Assembly (NCBI RefSeq): GCF_001905095.1
Contig: NZ_LWLS01000061.1
Location: 310,001-374,000 of the forward strand
Direction: 5' to 3'
DNA from: Micromonospora sp. CB01531
GTDB lineage: Bacteria > Actinomycetota > Actinomycetes > Mycobacteriales > Micromonosporaceae
Length of the DNA: 64,000 nucleotides
The translations under genes were made by a program, and so were the position numbers. Shown piece after piece: positions 28,413 through 37,745 of the stretch. The notes beneath the pieces are model-generated. The model saw only the letters and a list, made by a program, of their open reading frames with translations, did not search any database and had not been told where the DNA came from. Each line of letters opens with the position of its first letter. The stretch's first letter is position 1.

Positions 28413-29783
28413 TCACACGCCGGACAGCTTACGTGGCCCCGGCCGCAGGTACACCATCCAGGTCACCGCGAAGCAGAGCGCGTACCAGCCGACGAAGGCC
28501 AGGTAGGCCGCGTCCGCGTTCCCGGCGGCGAGGAAGGACTGCCGGAAGGCCACGTTGACCAGCACCCCGCCCGAGGCGCCGACCGCCCCGGCGACGCCGA
28601 TCAGCGCCCCGGACCGCCGCCGGCCGCGGCGCTCGGCCGCCGCCCGGTCTCCGGTCCGCTCCGCCTCGGCGGCGGCCCGGGCCCGGAAGATCGCCGGGAT
28701 CATCTTGTACGTCGACCCGTTGCCGATCCCGGAGAACACGAAGAGCGCCAGGAACCCGACCAGGTAGAGCGGGAACGACCGCTCGCGCGCGGCGTACAGC
28801 ACCAGCGCGGCGCCCACGGCCATCGCCGCGAAGTTCCAGAAGGTGACCCGGGCTCCGCCGAGCCGGTCGGCGAGCTGGCCGCCGACCGGCCGGATCAGCG
28901 AGCCGATCAGCGGCCCGAGGAAGGTCAGCCAGGCGGCGTCGACCGGAGTCGGGAACCGGTCGTGGAACTGGAGCTGGAGCACCTGGCCGAAGGCGAACCC
29001 GAAGCCGATGAACGAGCCGAAGGTGCCCACGTAGAGCAGCGACATCACCCAGGTGTGCGGGTCGCGGGCGGCGGCCCGCAGCGCTCCCGGCTCGTTGCGC
29101 GCCCCGGGGACGTTGTCCAGCCAGCGCGCCGCGGCGAGCGCCGCGAGCACGATCAGCGGCAGGTAGACCGCCGGCACCAGCCGGGGGTACGCGGCCCCGG
29201 CGGTGGCCAGCACGGCCAGCCCGACGAGCTGCACCGCCGGCACGCCGAGGTTTCCGCCGCCGGCGTTGAGCCCGAGCGCCCGGCCCTTGAGCCGGTCCGG
29301 GAAGAACAGGTTGATGTTCGCCATCGACGAGGCGAAGTTGCCCCCGCCGACCCCGCTCAGGCAGGCCAGCACCATCAGTGTCGAGTACGACACCCCCGGC
29401 TCGATCAGCAGCGCCATCGGCACCGCCGGCACCAGCAACAGCAGCGCGCTGACGACGGTCCAGTTCCGCCCGCCGAACCGGGCCACCGCCAGCGTGTACG
29501 GCAGCCGCAGCACCGCGCCCAGCGCGGCCGGCACGGCGGTGAGCAGGAACTTCCCGGCCGGGTCGATGGCGTACTCCGGGCCGAGGAAGAGCACCGTCAC
29601 CGACCAGAGGCTCCACACGGAGAAGCCGACGTGCTCGGCGAAGATCGAGACGTACAGGTTGCGGCGGGCGATCGAGGCCCCGGCGGTGTCCCAGAACCCG
29701 GGGTCCTCGGGGCGCCGGTCGGTGATCGACCGCCGGTGCCCGGCGTCGGGGGCCGGGGCCCGGGGGGAAGCGAGCGTGCTCAC
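28413..29783 (-). CDS. narK: Nitrate/nitrite transporter NarK family (MFS)
   Basis: Twelve-helix major facilitator of 456 residues for nitrate uptake or nitrite exchange. The NarK nitrate signatures are present: GVGGGNFASSMANINLFFP (residue about 160) and GLNAGGGNLGVPAVQL in the first half, with GNGSTYKMIPAIF in the second. GTG at 29783 follows GAGGAGG. A TAGCGT hexamer at 29814-29819 is a likely -10, and a GlnR-like half-site lies just upstream. It should supply the nitrate reductase encoded at 31454. Confidence 0.94.
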   Translation of the reverse strand: MSTLASPRAPAPDAGHRRSITDRRPEDPGFWDTAGASIARRNLYVSIFAEHVGFSVWSLWSVTVLFLGPEYAIDPAGKFLLTAVPAALGAVLRLPYTLAVARFGGRNWTVVSALLLLVPAVPMALLIEPGVSYSTLMVLACLSGVGGGNFASSMANINLFFPDRLKGRALGLNAGGGNLGVPAVQLVGLAVLATAGAAYPRLVPAVYLPLIVLAALAAARWLDNVPGARNEPGALRAAARDPHTWVMSLLYVGTFGSFIGFGFAFGQVLQLQFHDRFPTPVDAAWLTFLGPLIGSLIRPVGGQLADRLGGARVTFWNFAAMAVGAALVLYAARERSFPLYLVGFLALFVFSGIGNGSTYKMIPAIFRARAAAEAERTGDRAAAERRGRRRSGALIGVAGAVGASGGVLVNVAFRQSFLAAGNADAAYLAFVGWYALCFAVTWMVYLRPGPRKLSGV

Positions 29784-29829
29784 GGCGACTCCTCCTCGTC
29801 GATGACGAGGGGGACGCTAGGAACGGGTG

Positions 29830-29845
29830 GTTTCCCGGCCGTGCC
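29830..29845 (-). promoter_or_regulatory. GlnR-like half-site upstream of narK
   Basis: On the minus strand GGCAC-n6-GAAAC, close to the GTNAC-n6-GAAAC unit bound by actinobacterial GlnR, placed 10 bases upstream of the probable -10. One mismatch in the first box. Confidence 0.35.
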
Positions 29846-29905
29846 CGCCCCGGGTCGGGCCGGAAACGGAAACCGCACGTCCGCCGGAAGCCGGCGGTGA
29901 GCCGG

Positions 29906-30199
29906 TCAGAGCTCCTGGAGGATGCGCAGCGCCCGGCCGACCCGTTGCATGGTCTCGGTGTCGGCGACGTCCACGCACTCGGTGAACCACTTCTTCATGG
30001 GCGACGAGAGCCGGTCAGGCATCACCACGTACCCGCCCATGGCCACCGCGAGGGGCGAGTCCCGTAGCAACGATTCCTCGACCACCTCGGCCACGATCAC
30101 GATCGGTACGTCGGTGGAGTTGTAGACGTCGGAGCTGATCACCAGTCCGAGCCGTTCCCGGGCGCCGGAGATGCGCCAGACCTCTCCCCTACGCAGCAC
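29906..30199 (-). CDS. Type II toxin, MazF/PemK family endoribonuclease
   Basis: A 97-residue MazF-like mRNA interferase. It begins VLRRGEVWRISGARERLGLVISSDVYN, matching the family start in which RGEVW is followed by RPxLVIS and the DxxN segment. The family's central arginine-containing loop is poorly kept here. It overlaps the antitoxin gene upstream by 11 bases, the usual antitoxin-first order. The pair sits between narK and the nas genes and looks like an insertion into that locus. Confidence 0.82.
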   Translation of the reverse strand: MLRRGEVWRISGARERLGLVISSDVYNSTDVPIVIVAEVVEESLLRDSPLAVAMGGYVVMPDRLSSPMKKWFTECVDVADTETMQRVGRALRILQEL

Positions 30200-30449
30200 G
30201 CGGACGTCCGCCGCCGAAGAGGGCGTCGTCGACCATCGCGGCCTCCTGGTCGTCGGCCAGGGCCGCGGACTCCAGATCCAGGCCGGCGCGGCCGACGGCG
30301 GCGGCGTGCGCGGTGAAGACCTCGCGCAGCGCCTTCTCCCGGGCGGCCTGGTCCATCCAGGCGGAGAGGGAGAGCCCTTCCCGCTTGGCGAACCGGCGCG
30401 CCTCCTCGATCGTCTCGTCCGAGAACGACAGCGTCACCTTGGCGGTCAT
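30189..30449 (-). CDS. Type II antitoxin, ribbon-helix-helix type
   Basis: An 86-residue protein that begins MTAKVTLSFSDETIEEARRFAKREGLSLSAWMDQAARE, a ribbon-helix-helix DNA-binding fold, with an acidic C-terminal part that would wrap the MazF-like toxin encoded next. ATG at 30449 is preferred over an upstream in-frame codon because TAATCT ends 7 nt before it, a leaderless arrangement. It probably also represses its own promoter, as family members do. Confidence 0.82.
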   Translation of the reverse strand: MTAKVTLSFSDETIEEARRFAKREGLSLSAWMDQAAREKALREVFTAHAAAVGRAGLDLESAALADDQEAAMVDDALFGGGRPRAA

Positions 30450-30456
30450 GCCGGAC

Positions 30457-30462
30457 AGATTA
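30457..30462 (-). promoter_or_regulatory. Putative -10 element of the toxin-antitoxin operon
   Basis: TAATCT on the minus strand, 7 nt before the antitoxin ATG. Confidence 0.45.
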
Positions 30463-30582
30463 CCCACTGGTACGACCAGCAGTCATCCCCACTCGCGCCC
30501 GTCGGCGAACCGGACACCAGGGCACGGGCGGGGCGGACGGGACAACCCCCCGCCGGACGCTCAGGCGGGCCGGCCGCGACGC

Positions 30583-30613
30583 GACGGTCGACCCCGCAGG
30601 CGCGCCGACCGTC
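30583..30613 (-). terminator. Hairpin at the end of the methyltransferase gene
   Basis: 8-bp stem GACGGTCG with its complement and a 15-nt loop, one arm overlapping the stop codon region. Confidence 0.45.
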
Positions 30614-31307
30614 ACGGGCGGCGGCCGCCGAAGACGGCGAACCGCCACTCCTTGAAGAAGCAGTCCACGTCGGTCAGGCCGGCGTCGGTGAGCCAGCGGC
30701 ACTGGTCGGTCACCGGCGCCGGCCGGTCGTGCCGCATCCGCTCCCGGGCCGCGGCGATCTCCTCGGCGTCCGAGCCCAGCTCGGTGATCCGGGCCGTCCA
30801 GACCTCGTCGTAGCGCCGGTCCAGCGCCGGGGTCGGGCCGGCGACCTGCTCGGCGTTGACGAACACCCCACCGGGCACCAGCGTCTCGGCCGCCCGCCGG
30901 TAGAGCGCCCGCTTGCCGTCGTCGACCAGGTGGTGGATGGCCAGGGCCGAGACCACCGCGTCGTAGCGGCCGGCGGGCAGCGGGCCGGTGAGATCGGCGA
31001 GCACCGTCCGGTGCGGCACTCCCCGGGCGGCCAGGTGGCCGGTGGCCACCGCGAGCATGCCCGGCGCGGCGTCGACCAGGGTCAGCCGGACGCCCGGCAC
31101 CGCCGCGGCGAGCAACAGGGAGAGCAGGCCGGTGCCCGCGCCCAGGTCCAGCACCTCGGGGGTATGCCCCGACGCGAGCGCCGCCCGCAGCGGCGGTGCG
31201 GCGACCTGGACCGCGGTGCCGTAGAAGGCGTCGAAGCAGGGCACCAGCCGGCGCCGGGCCTCGTCGTAGCTCCCCGCCACCGCGTCGAACGCGTCCGCCA
31301 CACTCAT
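30612..31307 (-). CDS. Class I SAM-dependent methyltransferase
   Basis: The 231-residue protein has the SAM-binding motif VLDLGAGTGLLSLLLA (residue about 50), the acidic residue of motif II in LTLVDAAPGML, and motif IV-like YDAVVSALAIHHL. The N-terminus (FDAVAGSYDEARRRLVPCFDAFYG) resembles methyltransferase type 11 or 12 proteins of unknown substrate. ATG at 31307 has GGGAGG 5 nt upstream. It is divergent from the nitrate reductase gene, with a shared promoter region of 146 bases. Confidence 0.85.
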   Translation of the reverse strand: MSVADAFDAVAGSYDEARRRLVPCFDAFYGTAVQVAAPPLRAALASGHTPEVLDLGAGTGLLSLLLAAAVPGVRLTLVDAAPGMLAVATGHLAARGVPHRTVLADLTGPLPAGRYDAVVSALAIHHLVDDGKRALYRRAAETLVPGGVFVNAEQVAGPTPALDRRYDEVWTARITELGSDAEEIAAARERMRHDRPAPVTDQCRWLTDAGLTDVDCFFKEWRFAVFGGRRP

Positions 31308-31391
31308 CGCGCCTCCCATTATTCAGGATTTCCGTCTCATATTCTAAACCTGCCCATCCGGCCCGTCACTCCCGTGCGGCGTGAGGCGCTC

Positions 31392-31429
31392 TTGACAGGA
31401 CCGAAACAGACGGGACCCGGACCGGAAAC
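31392..31429 (+). promoter_or_regulatory. GlnR-type operator upstream of nitrate reductase
   Basis: Four boxes on one strand with exact 6-base spacing: TTGAC (31392), GAAAC (31403), GACCC (31414), GAAAC (31425). This matches the a-n6-b-n6-a-n6-b architecture of GlnR sites (GTNAC/GAAAC) known upstream of nitrogen genes in Streptomyces and mycobacteria. Both b boxes are perfect; the a boxes are weaker. It ends 24 bases before the nitrate reductase start. Confidence 0.6.
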
Positions 31430-31453
31430 CGCCCACCGGCACGCTTTCCCGAC

Positions 31454-33649
31454 ATGACACAGGGTGCCCGCGTGACGACGCGACCGGAGGTCCACCGCCG
31501 GGAGGTCGCCACGCACTGCCCGTACTGCGCCCTCCAGTGCGGCATGGTGCTGCGCGAGGCCGACGGGCGGATCGAGGTCGCGCCCCGCGATTTCCCCACC
31601 AACCGGGGCGGGCTGTGCCAGAAGGGCTGGACCGCCGCCGAACTGCTCGACCACCCCGACCGACTGGCCGCCCCGCTGCTGCGGGACCGGCCCGGCGCGC
31701 CGCTGCGCCCGGCGAGCTGGGACGAGGCCCTCGACCGGGTGGCCGCCGGGATCCGCGCCGTCCAGGACCGGCACGGGCCGGACGCGGTCGCGGTCTTCGG
31801 CGGCGGCGGGCTGACCAACGAGAAGGCGTACGCGCTCGGCAAGTTCGCCCGGGTGGCGCTGCGTACCCGGCACATCGACTACAACGGCCGGTGGTGCATG
31901 TCCTCGGCCGCGGCGGCCGGGCTGCGCGCCTTCGGCGTCGACCGGGGGCTGCCCTTCCCCCTCGCCGACCTCGGCCGGGCGGACACCCTGCTGCTGGTCG
32001 GCGCGAACCCGGCCGAGACCATGCCGCCGCTGCTGCGGCACCTCGCCGACCAGCGCGCCCGGGGCGGCCAACTGATCGTGATCGACCCCCGGCTCACCGC
32101 CACCGCCCGGCAGGCCGATCGGCACCTGCAGCCGTTGCCCGGCACCGACCTGGCGGTGGCCAACGCGCTGCTGCACGTGGCGCTCACCGAGGGCTGGCTC
32201 GACCGGGCGTACGTGGCCGACCGGACCAGCGGCTTCGACGAGGTCCGGCGGACCGTGGCCGGGTACTGGCCGGCCGAGGTGGAACGCCTCTCCGGGGTAC
32301 CGGTGGCCGACCTGGAGGCGACCGCCCGGGCGCTCGCCACGGTGGACCGCGCGATCATCCTCACCGCGCGCGGCGCGGAACAGCACGCCAAGGGCGTCGA
32401 CACGGTCACCGCGTTCATCAACCTGGCGCTCGCCCTGGGCCTGCCCGGCCGGCCCGGCTCCGGGTACGGCTGCCTCACCGGCCAGGGCAACGGCCAGGGT
32501 GGTCGGGAACACGGGCAGAAGGCCGACCAGCTCCCCGGGTACCGGCGGATCGACGACCCGGCGGCCCGGGAGCACGTGGCGCGGGTCTGGGGCGTACCCG
32601 CCGACGACCTGCCCGGGCCGGGGGTGCCGGCGTACGCCCTGCTGGACTCGCTCGGCACCGCGACCGGCCCCCGGGCGCTGCTGGTCTTCGGCTCCAACCC
32701 GGTGGTGTCGGCGCCCCGGGCGGCCCGGGTCGAGTCCCGGCTGCGCGCCCTCGACCTGCTGGTGGTGGCCGACTTCGTGCGCTCCGAGACGGCCGACCTG
32801 GCCGACGTGGTGCTGCCCGTCGCGCAGTGGGCCGAGGAGGACGGCACGCTGACCAACCTGGAGGGTCGGGTGCTCCGCCGGCGGGCGCTGCGCGAGCCGC
32901 CGCCCGGGGTCCGCACCGAGCTGGCCGTCCTCGCCGGCCTGGCCGCCCGACTGCACGCGGGGGCCATTCTTCATCGCACCCCGCACCGCACGGACCTCTT
33001 CCCAACGCCCGGGTCCGCTGGCAGCGGCGGGGGCAACGCAGCCGGCGGGCACGGCTTCCCGGCCGATCCGCGCACCGTTTTCGAGGAACTGCGCCGGGCT
33101 TCGGCCGGCGGGCCGGCGGACTACGCCGGGGTGACCTGGGAGCGGGTCGAACGGGACGAGGGCGTCTTCTGGCCCTGCCCCGACCCGGACGGGCCGGACA
33201 CGCCCCGGCTCTTCACCGAGTCCTTCCCGACCCCGGACGGGCGGGCCCGGTTCCACCCGGTGACGCACTGGCCGGCCGCCGAGGAGGTGTGCGCGGAGTA
33301 CCCGCTGCACTTCACCACCGGCCGGGTGCTCGCCCACTATCAGTCCGGCGCGCAGACCCGGCGGGTCGACGCGCTGCGCCGGGCCGCCCCGGAGGGCTTC
33401 GTCGAGCTGCACCCGGACCTGGCCGACCGGCTCGGCGTGGCCGGGGGCGACGAGGTGCGCGTCGTCTCCCGCCGGGGCGAGCTGCGGGCGCCGGCCCGGC
33501 TCAGCCCGGCGATCCGGCCGGACACCGTCTTCGCGCCGTTCCACTGGCCGGGCGCGGCGCGCGCCAACTCGGTCACCAACGACGCCGTCGACCCGCTCTC
33601 CGGCATGCCGGAATTCAAGATCTGCGCCGTCCGGGTGGAGAAGGCATGA
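31454..33649 (+). CDS. nasA: Assimilatory nitrate reductase, molybdopterin catalytic subunit
   Basis: Reduces nitrate to nitrite in the cytoplasm. The 731-residue protein carries the N-terminal [4Fe-4S] ligands in HCPYCALQCGM (residue about 22) and GGLCQKGW. Molybdopterin-domain motifs follow: FGGGGLTNEKAYALGKFAR, NGRWCMSSA, GYGCLTGQGNGQGGREHGQKADQLPG, and the C-terminal dinucleotide-binding domain (LHFTTGRVLAHYQSGAQTRR). There is no BFD tail; that domain is supplied by the next gene. ATG at 31454 or GTG at 31472 could be the start. It leads the nas/nir genes and is probably GlnR-controlled. Confidence 0.94.
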   Translation: MTQGARVTTRPEVHRREVATHCPYCALQCGMVLREADGRIEVAPRDFPTNRGGLCQKGWTAAELLDHPDRLAAPLLRDRPGAPLRPASWDEALDRVAAGIRAVQDRHGPDAVAVFGGGGLTNEKAYALGKFARVALRTRHIDYNGRWCMSSAAAAGLRAFGVDRGLPFPLADLGRADTLLLVGANPAETMPPLLRHLADQRARGGQLIVIDPRLTATARQADRHLQPLPGTDLAVANALLHVALTEGWLDRAYVADRTSGFDEVRRTVAGYWPAEVERLSGVPVADLEATARALATVDRAIILTARGAEQHAKGVDTVTAFINLALALGLPGRPGSGYGCLTGQGNGQGGREHGQKADQLPGYRRIDDPAAREHVARVWGVPADDLPGPGVPAYALLDSLGTATGPRALLVFGSNPVVSAPRAARVESRLRALDLLVVADFVRSETADLADVVLPVAQWAEEDGTLTNLEGRVLRRRALREPPPGVRTELAVLAGLAARLHAGAILHRTPHRTDLFPTPGSAGSGGGNAAGGHGFPADPRTVFEELRRASAGGPADYAGVTWERVERDEGVFWPCPDPDGPDTPRLFTESFPTPDGRARFHPVTHWPAAEEVCAEYPLHFTTGRVLAHYQSGAQTRRVDALRRAAPEGFVELHPDLADRLGVAGGDEVRVVSRRGELRAPARLSPAIRPDTVFAPFHWPGAARANSVTNDAVDPLSGMPEFKICAVRVEKA

Positions 33650-33716
33650 GCGGGCGAAGCATCCGGAACAGCGCCGTGGCGCCTCATGGCCGATCGGAGC
33701 GGAGCGGAGATCGGTC

Positions 33717-35178
33717 ATGAGAGTGGTCATCGTCGGCTACGGGATGGCGGGCGCGCGGCTCGCCGCCGAGCTGCACGCGCGGAACGGCGACCGGAAGGTC
33801 ACCGTGCTCGGGGCGGAGCAGCACCGGGCGTACAACCGGATCATGCTCTCCGCCCTGCTGGCCGGGAAGATCGACGAGCCAGACGTGGCGCTGACCGAGG
33901 TCGCCGGGCAGGGCGTGGACGTCCGGACCGGGCTGGCGGTCACCGCGATCGACCGGGCTGCCCGGGAGGTACGCACCGACGACGGCGACCGGCACGGCTA
34001 CGACCAGCTGGTCCTCGCCACGGGCAGCCGGGCCGTGGTGCCGCCGCTGCCCGGGCTCGACCCGCTGCCCGACCGGGTGGTCCCGTTCCGCACCCTGGAC
34101 GACTGCCGGCGGATCCTCGCCGCCGCCCGGGGCGCCCGCCGCGCCCTGGTGCTCGGCGGCGGGCTGCTCGGGCTGGAAGCCGCGCGCGGGCTCGCCGACC
34201 GAGGGCTGGACGTGACCGTGGTCCACCCGACCGGATGGCTGATGGAACGACAGCTCGACCCGGCCGCCGGGGCGGTGCTCGCCGGCACCCTCGCCGGGCT
34301 GGGCGTACGGGCCGCGCTGGCCGTTCCGGCGACCGGGGTGGCCGCCGACGCCGACGGGGTCCGCCTCGACCTCGCCGACGGCCGCTCGCTCCACACCGAC
34401 CTGCTGGTGCTCTCCTGCGGCGTACGCCCGGACACCGCCCTGGCCGCCGCGGCCGGGCTGGCCGTGGATCGGGGCGTGCTGGTGGACGACCGGCTGCGGA
34501 GCAGCGACCGGCACATCTCGGCGATCGGCGACTGCGCCCAGCACGCCAGGGCGCTGACCGGGCTGGTCGCCCCGGCCTGGGCGCAGGCCCGGGTGGTGGC
34601 CGAGGTGCTGGCCGGCGCGGACCCGCTCGCCCGGTACCGGCCGCGGCCGGTGGTGACCCGGCTCAAGGCGGCCGGCATCGACCTCGCCGCGATGGGCGAC
34701 ACCGCCGGCGGCACACCGCCCGCCGGCACCGCCGCAGATGACGGCGGACCGGTCGAGGAGCTGACCTTCGCCGACACGACCCGCGGCACGTACGCCCGGC
34801 TGCGGATCCGCGACGGCCGGTTGACCGGGGCGATCCTGCTCGGCGACAACCCGGCCGTCGGCACGGTGGTGCAGCTCTTCGACCGGGGTGACCCGGTGCC
34901 CGCGGACCGCCGGTCGCTACTGCTCGGGCGGGCGTCCGGCGCCGCCCCGGCCACCCCCCGCCGCGTCCCCGGCGCTGATGCCGGACGCGGCCACGGTGTG
35001 CCAGTGCAACGACGTCCACAAGGGTGCGCTGGTGGCGTGCTGGCGTGCCGGCGCCCGGACCGTCGAGGAGTTGTCGGCGGCGACCCGGGCGGCGACGGGC
35101 TGCGGCGGCTGCCGGGACGCGGTCGCCGGCATCGCCGACTGGCTCGCCGAGGCGGACCCGGTGGCGGTAACGCGATGA
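33717..35178 (+). CDS. FAD/NAD(P)H reductase with BFD [2Fe-2S] tail, frameshifted (nitrate reductase electron donor-like)
   Basis: Predicted to pass electrons from NAD(P)H to the nitrate reductase. It begins MRVVIVGYGMAGARLAAELHAR (FAD dinucleotide fold), with VLGGGLLGLEAARGLADRG for NAD(P) at residue about 145 and AIGDCAQH near 265. A BFD [2Fe-2S] domain (CQCNDVHKG, then TGCGGC) follows in another frame, ending at the stop at 35178. The shift lies at the six-C run 34954-34959; five Cs would restore one protein of about 486 residues. Read literally, the first frame stays open through 37745 and would appear as a 1342-residue fusion with NirB. RBS GGAG lies 7 nt before ATG. Confidence 0.75.
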
Positions 35179-35213
35179 ACGGAGTGCGGGGGCGGGAAAG
35201 CGGAGGTGATGGC

Positions 35214-37745
35214 ATGCGGGGCGGCAGACTGGTGGTCGTCGGCAACGGCATGGTCGGGCAACGCTTCGTCGAGGCGTTGCGGGCCCGGGACCACGACCGG
35301 CGCTGGCGGGTGACGGTGCTCGCCGAGGAGCGGCGGCCGGCGTACGACCGGGTCCGGCTCTCGGCCTTCTTCGACGGGGTCGGCGCGGCGGAGCTGAACC
35401 TGCACACTCCCGACGACGGCGTGGTGCTGCACCTGGGCGAGCCGGTAACCACGATCGATCGGACGCGGCGGGTGGTGACCACGGCGACCGGCAGTCACCC
35501 GTACGACGCCCTGGTGCTGGCCACCGGGTCGTACGCCTTCGTGCCGCCCGTCGACGGCGCCGACCTGCCAGGCGTGTTCGGCTACCGGACACTGGACGAC
35601 CTGGCCGCGATCCGGGAGCACGCCCGGGGCCGGCGGACCGGGGCGGTGATCGGCGGCGGGCTGCTCGGCCTGGAGGCGGCGAACGCCCTACGCCTGCTGG
35701 GCCTGTCCACCAGCGTGGTCGAGTTCGCGCCCCGGCTGATGCCGGTACAGGTGGACGAGGCAGGCGGGGCGATGCTCCGCCGTTACGTCGAGGAGCTCGG
35801 CGTCACCCCGTGCCTCGGGGTGGCCACCACCGCGCTGCGCCCCGGCCCGGACGGCACGGTCGCCACGCTGGAGCTCTCCGACGGCCGTACGGTCGACGCC
35901 GAGCTGGTCGTGGTGGCCGCCGGCATCCGGCCGCGGGACGAGCTGGCCCGGACGGCGGGCCTGCCGCTCGGGCCGCGGGGCGGGGTGCTGGTCGACGCCA
36001 CCTGCCGGACGGCGGACGAACGGATCTGGGCGGTCGGCGAGTGCGCGGCGGTGGACGGCACCTGCCACGGCCTGGTCGCTCCCGGGTACGCGACCGCCGA
36101 GGTGGTCGCCGACCGGCTGCTCGGCGGGGCGGCCACCTTCCCCGGCGCGGACACCGCGACCAAGCTCAAGCTGCTCGGGGTGGACGTGGCCTCGTTCGGT
36201 GACGCGCACGGCACCACCCCGGGCTGCCTCGACGTCACCTTCACCGACCCGGCCACCCGCACGTACGCCAAGCTGGTCCTCTCCGACGACGCGCGGACGC
36301 TGCTCGGCGGCGTCCTGGTGGGCGACGCCAGCGCGTACCCGACCCTGCGGGCGAGTGTCGGCGGGCCGTTGCCCGCTCCCCCGCTGGCCCTGCTGGCACC
36401 GGCCGGGGGCGCCCCCGCCGGGGTCGGCGCGCTGCCGGCCGCGGCCCAGGTCTGCTCCTGCAACGCGGTGACCCGGGCGGACATCGACGCGGCGATCGCG
36501 GGCGGGGCGGGGGACGTGCCGGCGTTGAAGGCGTGCACCCGGGCCGGTACGAGCTGCGGTTCCTGCCTACCGATGCTCAAGCAGCTCCTCGACGCGGCCG
36601 GGGTGCGGCAGTCCACCGCGCTCTGCGAGCACTTCGACGCCGGCCGGCAGGAGCTGTTCGACATCGTCCGGGTCCGCGGCATCCGCACCTTCTCGCAGCT
36701 GATCGCCGAGCACGGGCGGGGGCGCGGCTGCGACATCTGCAAGCCGATGGTGGCCTCGATCCTCGCCTCCCTCGGCACCGGGCACGTGCTCGACGGCGAG
36801 CAGGCGTCCCTCCAGGACACCAACGACCACTTCCTGGCCAACCTGCAACGGGACGGCAGCTACTCGGTGGTGCCCCGAATCCCCGGCGGGGAGATCACCC
36901 CGGAGAAGCTGATCGTGATCGGCGAGGTGGCCCGAGACTTCCGGCTGTACACCAAGATCACCGGCGGGCAGCGGATCGACCTGTTCGGGGCCCGGGTCGA
37001 GCAGCTCCCACAGATCTGGCGCCGGCTGGTCGACGCCGGCTTCGAGTCCGGCCACGCGTACGGCAAGGCCCTGCGCACGGTGAAGTCCTGCGTCGGTGAG
37101 ACCTGGTGCCGGTACGGGGTGCAGGACTCGGTTGGGCTGGCCGTCGCGCTGGAGCTGCGCTACCGGGGACTACGCGCCCCGCACAAGCTCAAGGCGGCGG
37201 TCTCCGGCTGCGCTCGGGAGTGCGCCGAGGCCCGCGGCAAGGACTTCGGCGTCATCGCCACCGAGACGGGCTGGAACCTCTATCTCGGCGGCAACGGCGG
37301 CTTCCGGCCCCGGCACGCCGACCTGTTCGCCACCGACCTGAGCACCGACGAGCTGGTCACGCTGATCGACCGCTTCCTGATCTATTACATCCGGACCGCC
37401 GACCGGTTGCAGCGCACCGCCGCCTGGCTCGAGGCGATGGAGGGCGGGCTCGATCACCTGCGCGCGGTGCTGGTGGACGACTCGCTCGGGCTCTGCGCCG
37501 AACTGGACGCGGCGATGGCGCGGCACGTCGCGTCGTACTCGGACGAGTGGCGGGACGTGCTGGCGGACCCGGAGCGGCTGCGCCGGTTCACCTCGTTCGT
37601 CAACGCCCCCGACGTGCCCGATCCGTCCATCACGTTCACCGCCGAACGCGGCCAGCCGGTGCCCGCGCGCGGCGCACCACCGGCGTCCGGCGCCGACCGC
37701 CGCCGCCAGCCGGTGGCGCTCGGCCTTCCGGAGGTACGCCCATGA
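35214..37745 (+). CDS. nirB: NADH-dependent nitrite reductase large subunit
   Basis: Six-electron reduction of nitrite to ammonium with NirD. The 843-residue protein matches E. coli NirB (847). It starts MRGGRLVVVGNGMVGQRFVEAL, with the second dinucleotide fold GAVIGGGLLGLEAANALRLLG (residue about 147) and a BFD [2Fe-2S] domain (CSCNAVTRADI, TSCGSCLP, residues about 415 to 460). The siroheme/[4Fe-4S] ligands are in SCVGETWC and SGCARECAEA (residues about 625 to 668). ATG at 35214 is chosen because GGAGGTG lies 6 nt upstream; an earlier ATG at 35175 overlaps the preceding stop. Its own stop overlaps nirD by 4 bases. Confidence 0.94.
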   Translation: MRGGRLVVVGNGMVGQRFVEALRARDHDRRWRVTVLAEERRPAYDRVRLSAFFDGVGAAELNLHTPDDGVVLHLGEPVTTIDRTRRVVTTATGSHPYDALVLATGSYAFVPPVDGADLPGVFGYRTLDDLAAIREHARGRRTGAVIGGGLLGLEAANALRLLGLSTSVVEFAPRLMPVQVDEAGGAMLRRYVEELGVTPCLGVATTALRPGPDGTVATLELSDGRTVDAELVVVAAGIRPRDELARTAGLPLGPRGGVLVDATCRTADERIWAVGECAAVDGTCHGLVAPGYATAEVVADRLLGGAATFPGADTATKLKLLGVDVASFGDAHGTTPGCLDVTFTDPATRTYAKLVLSDDARTLLGGVLVGDASAYPTLRASVGGPLPAPPLALLAPAGGAPAGVGALPAAAQVCSCNAVTRADIDAAIAGGAGDVPALKACTRAGTSCGSCLPMLKQLLDAAGVRQSTALCEHFDAGRQELFDIVRVRGIRTFSQLIAEHGRGRGCDICKPMVASILASLGTGHVLDGEQASLQDTNDHFLANLQRDGSYSVVPRIPGGEITPEKLIVIGEVARDFRLYTKITGGQRIDLFGARVEQLPQIWRRLVDAGFESGHAYGKALRTVKSCVGETWCRYGVQDSVGLAVALELRYRGLRAPHKLKAAVSGCARECAEARGKDFGVIATETGWNLYLGGNGGFRPRHADLFATDLSTDELVTLIDRFLIYYIRTADRLQRTAAWLEAMEGGLDHLRAVLVDDSLGLCAELDAAMARHVASYSDEWRDVLADPERLRRFTSFVNAPDVPDPSITFTAERGQPVPARGAPPASGADRRRQPVALGLPEVRP

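Noticed and set aside
33717..37745. A single 1342-residue fusion of FAD reductase and NirB
   Set aside because: The joining region is nonsense while the proper BFD domain is in another frame, and NirB has its own GGAGGTG and ATG at 35214. A frameshift explains it.
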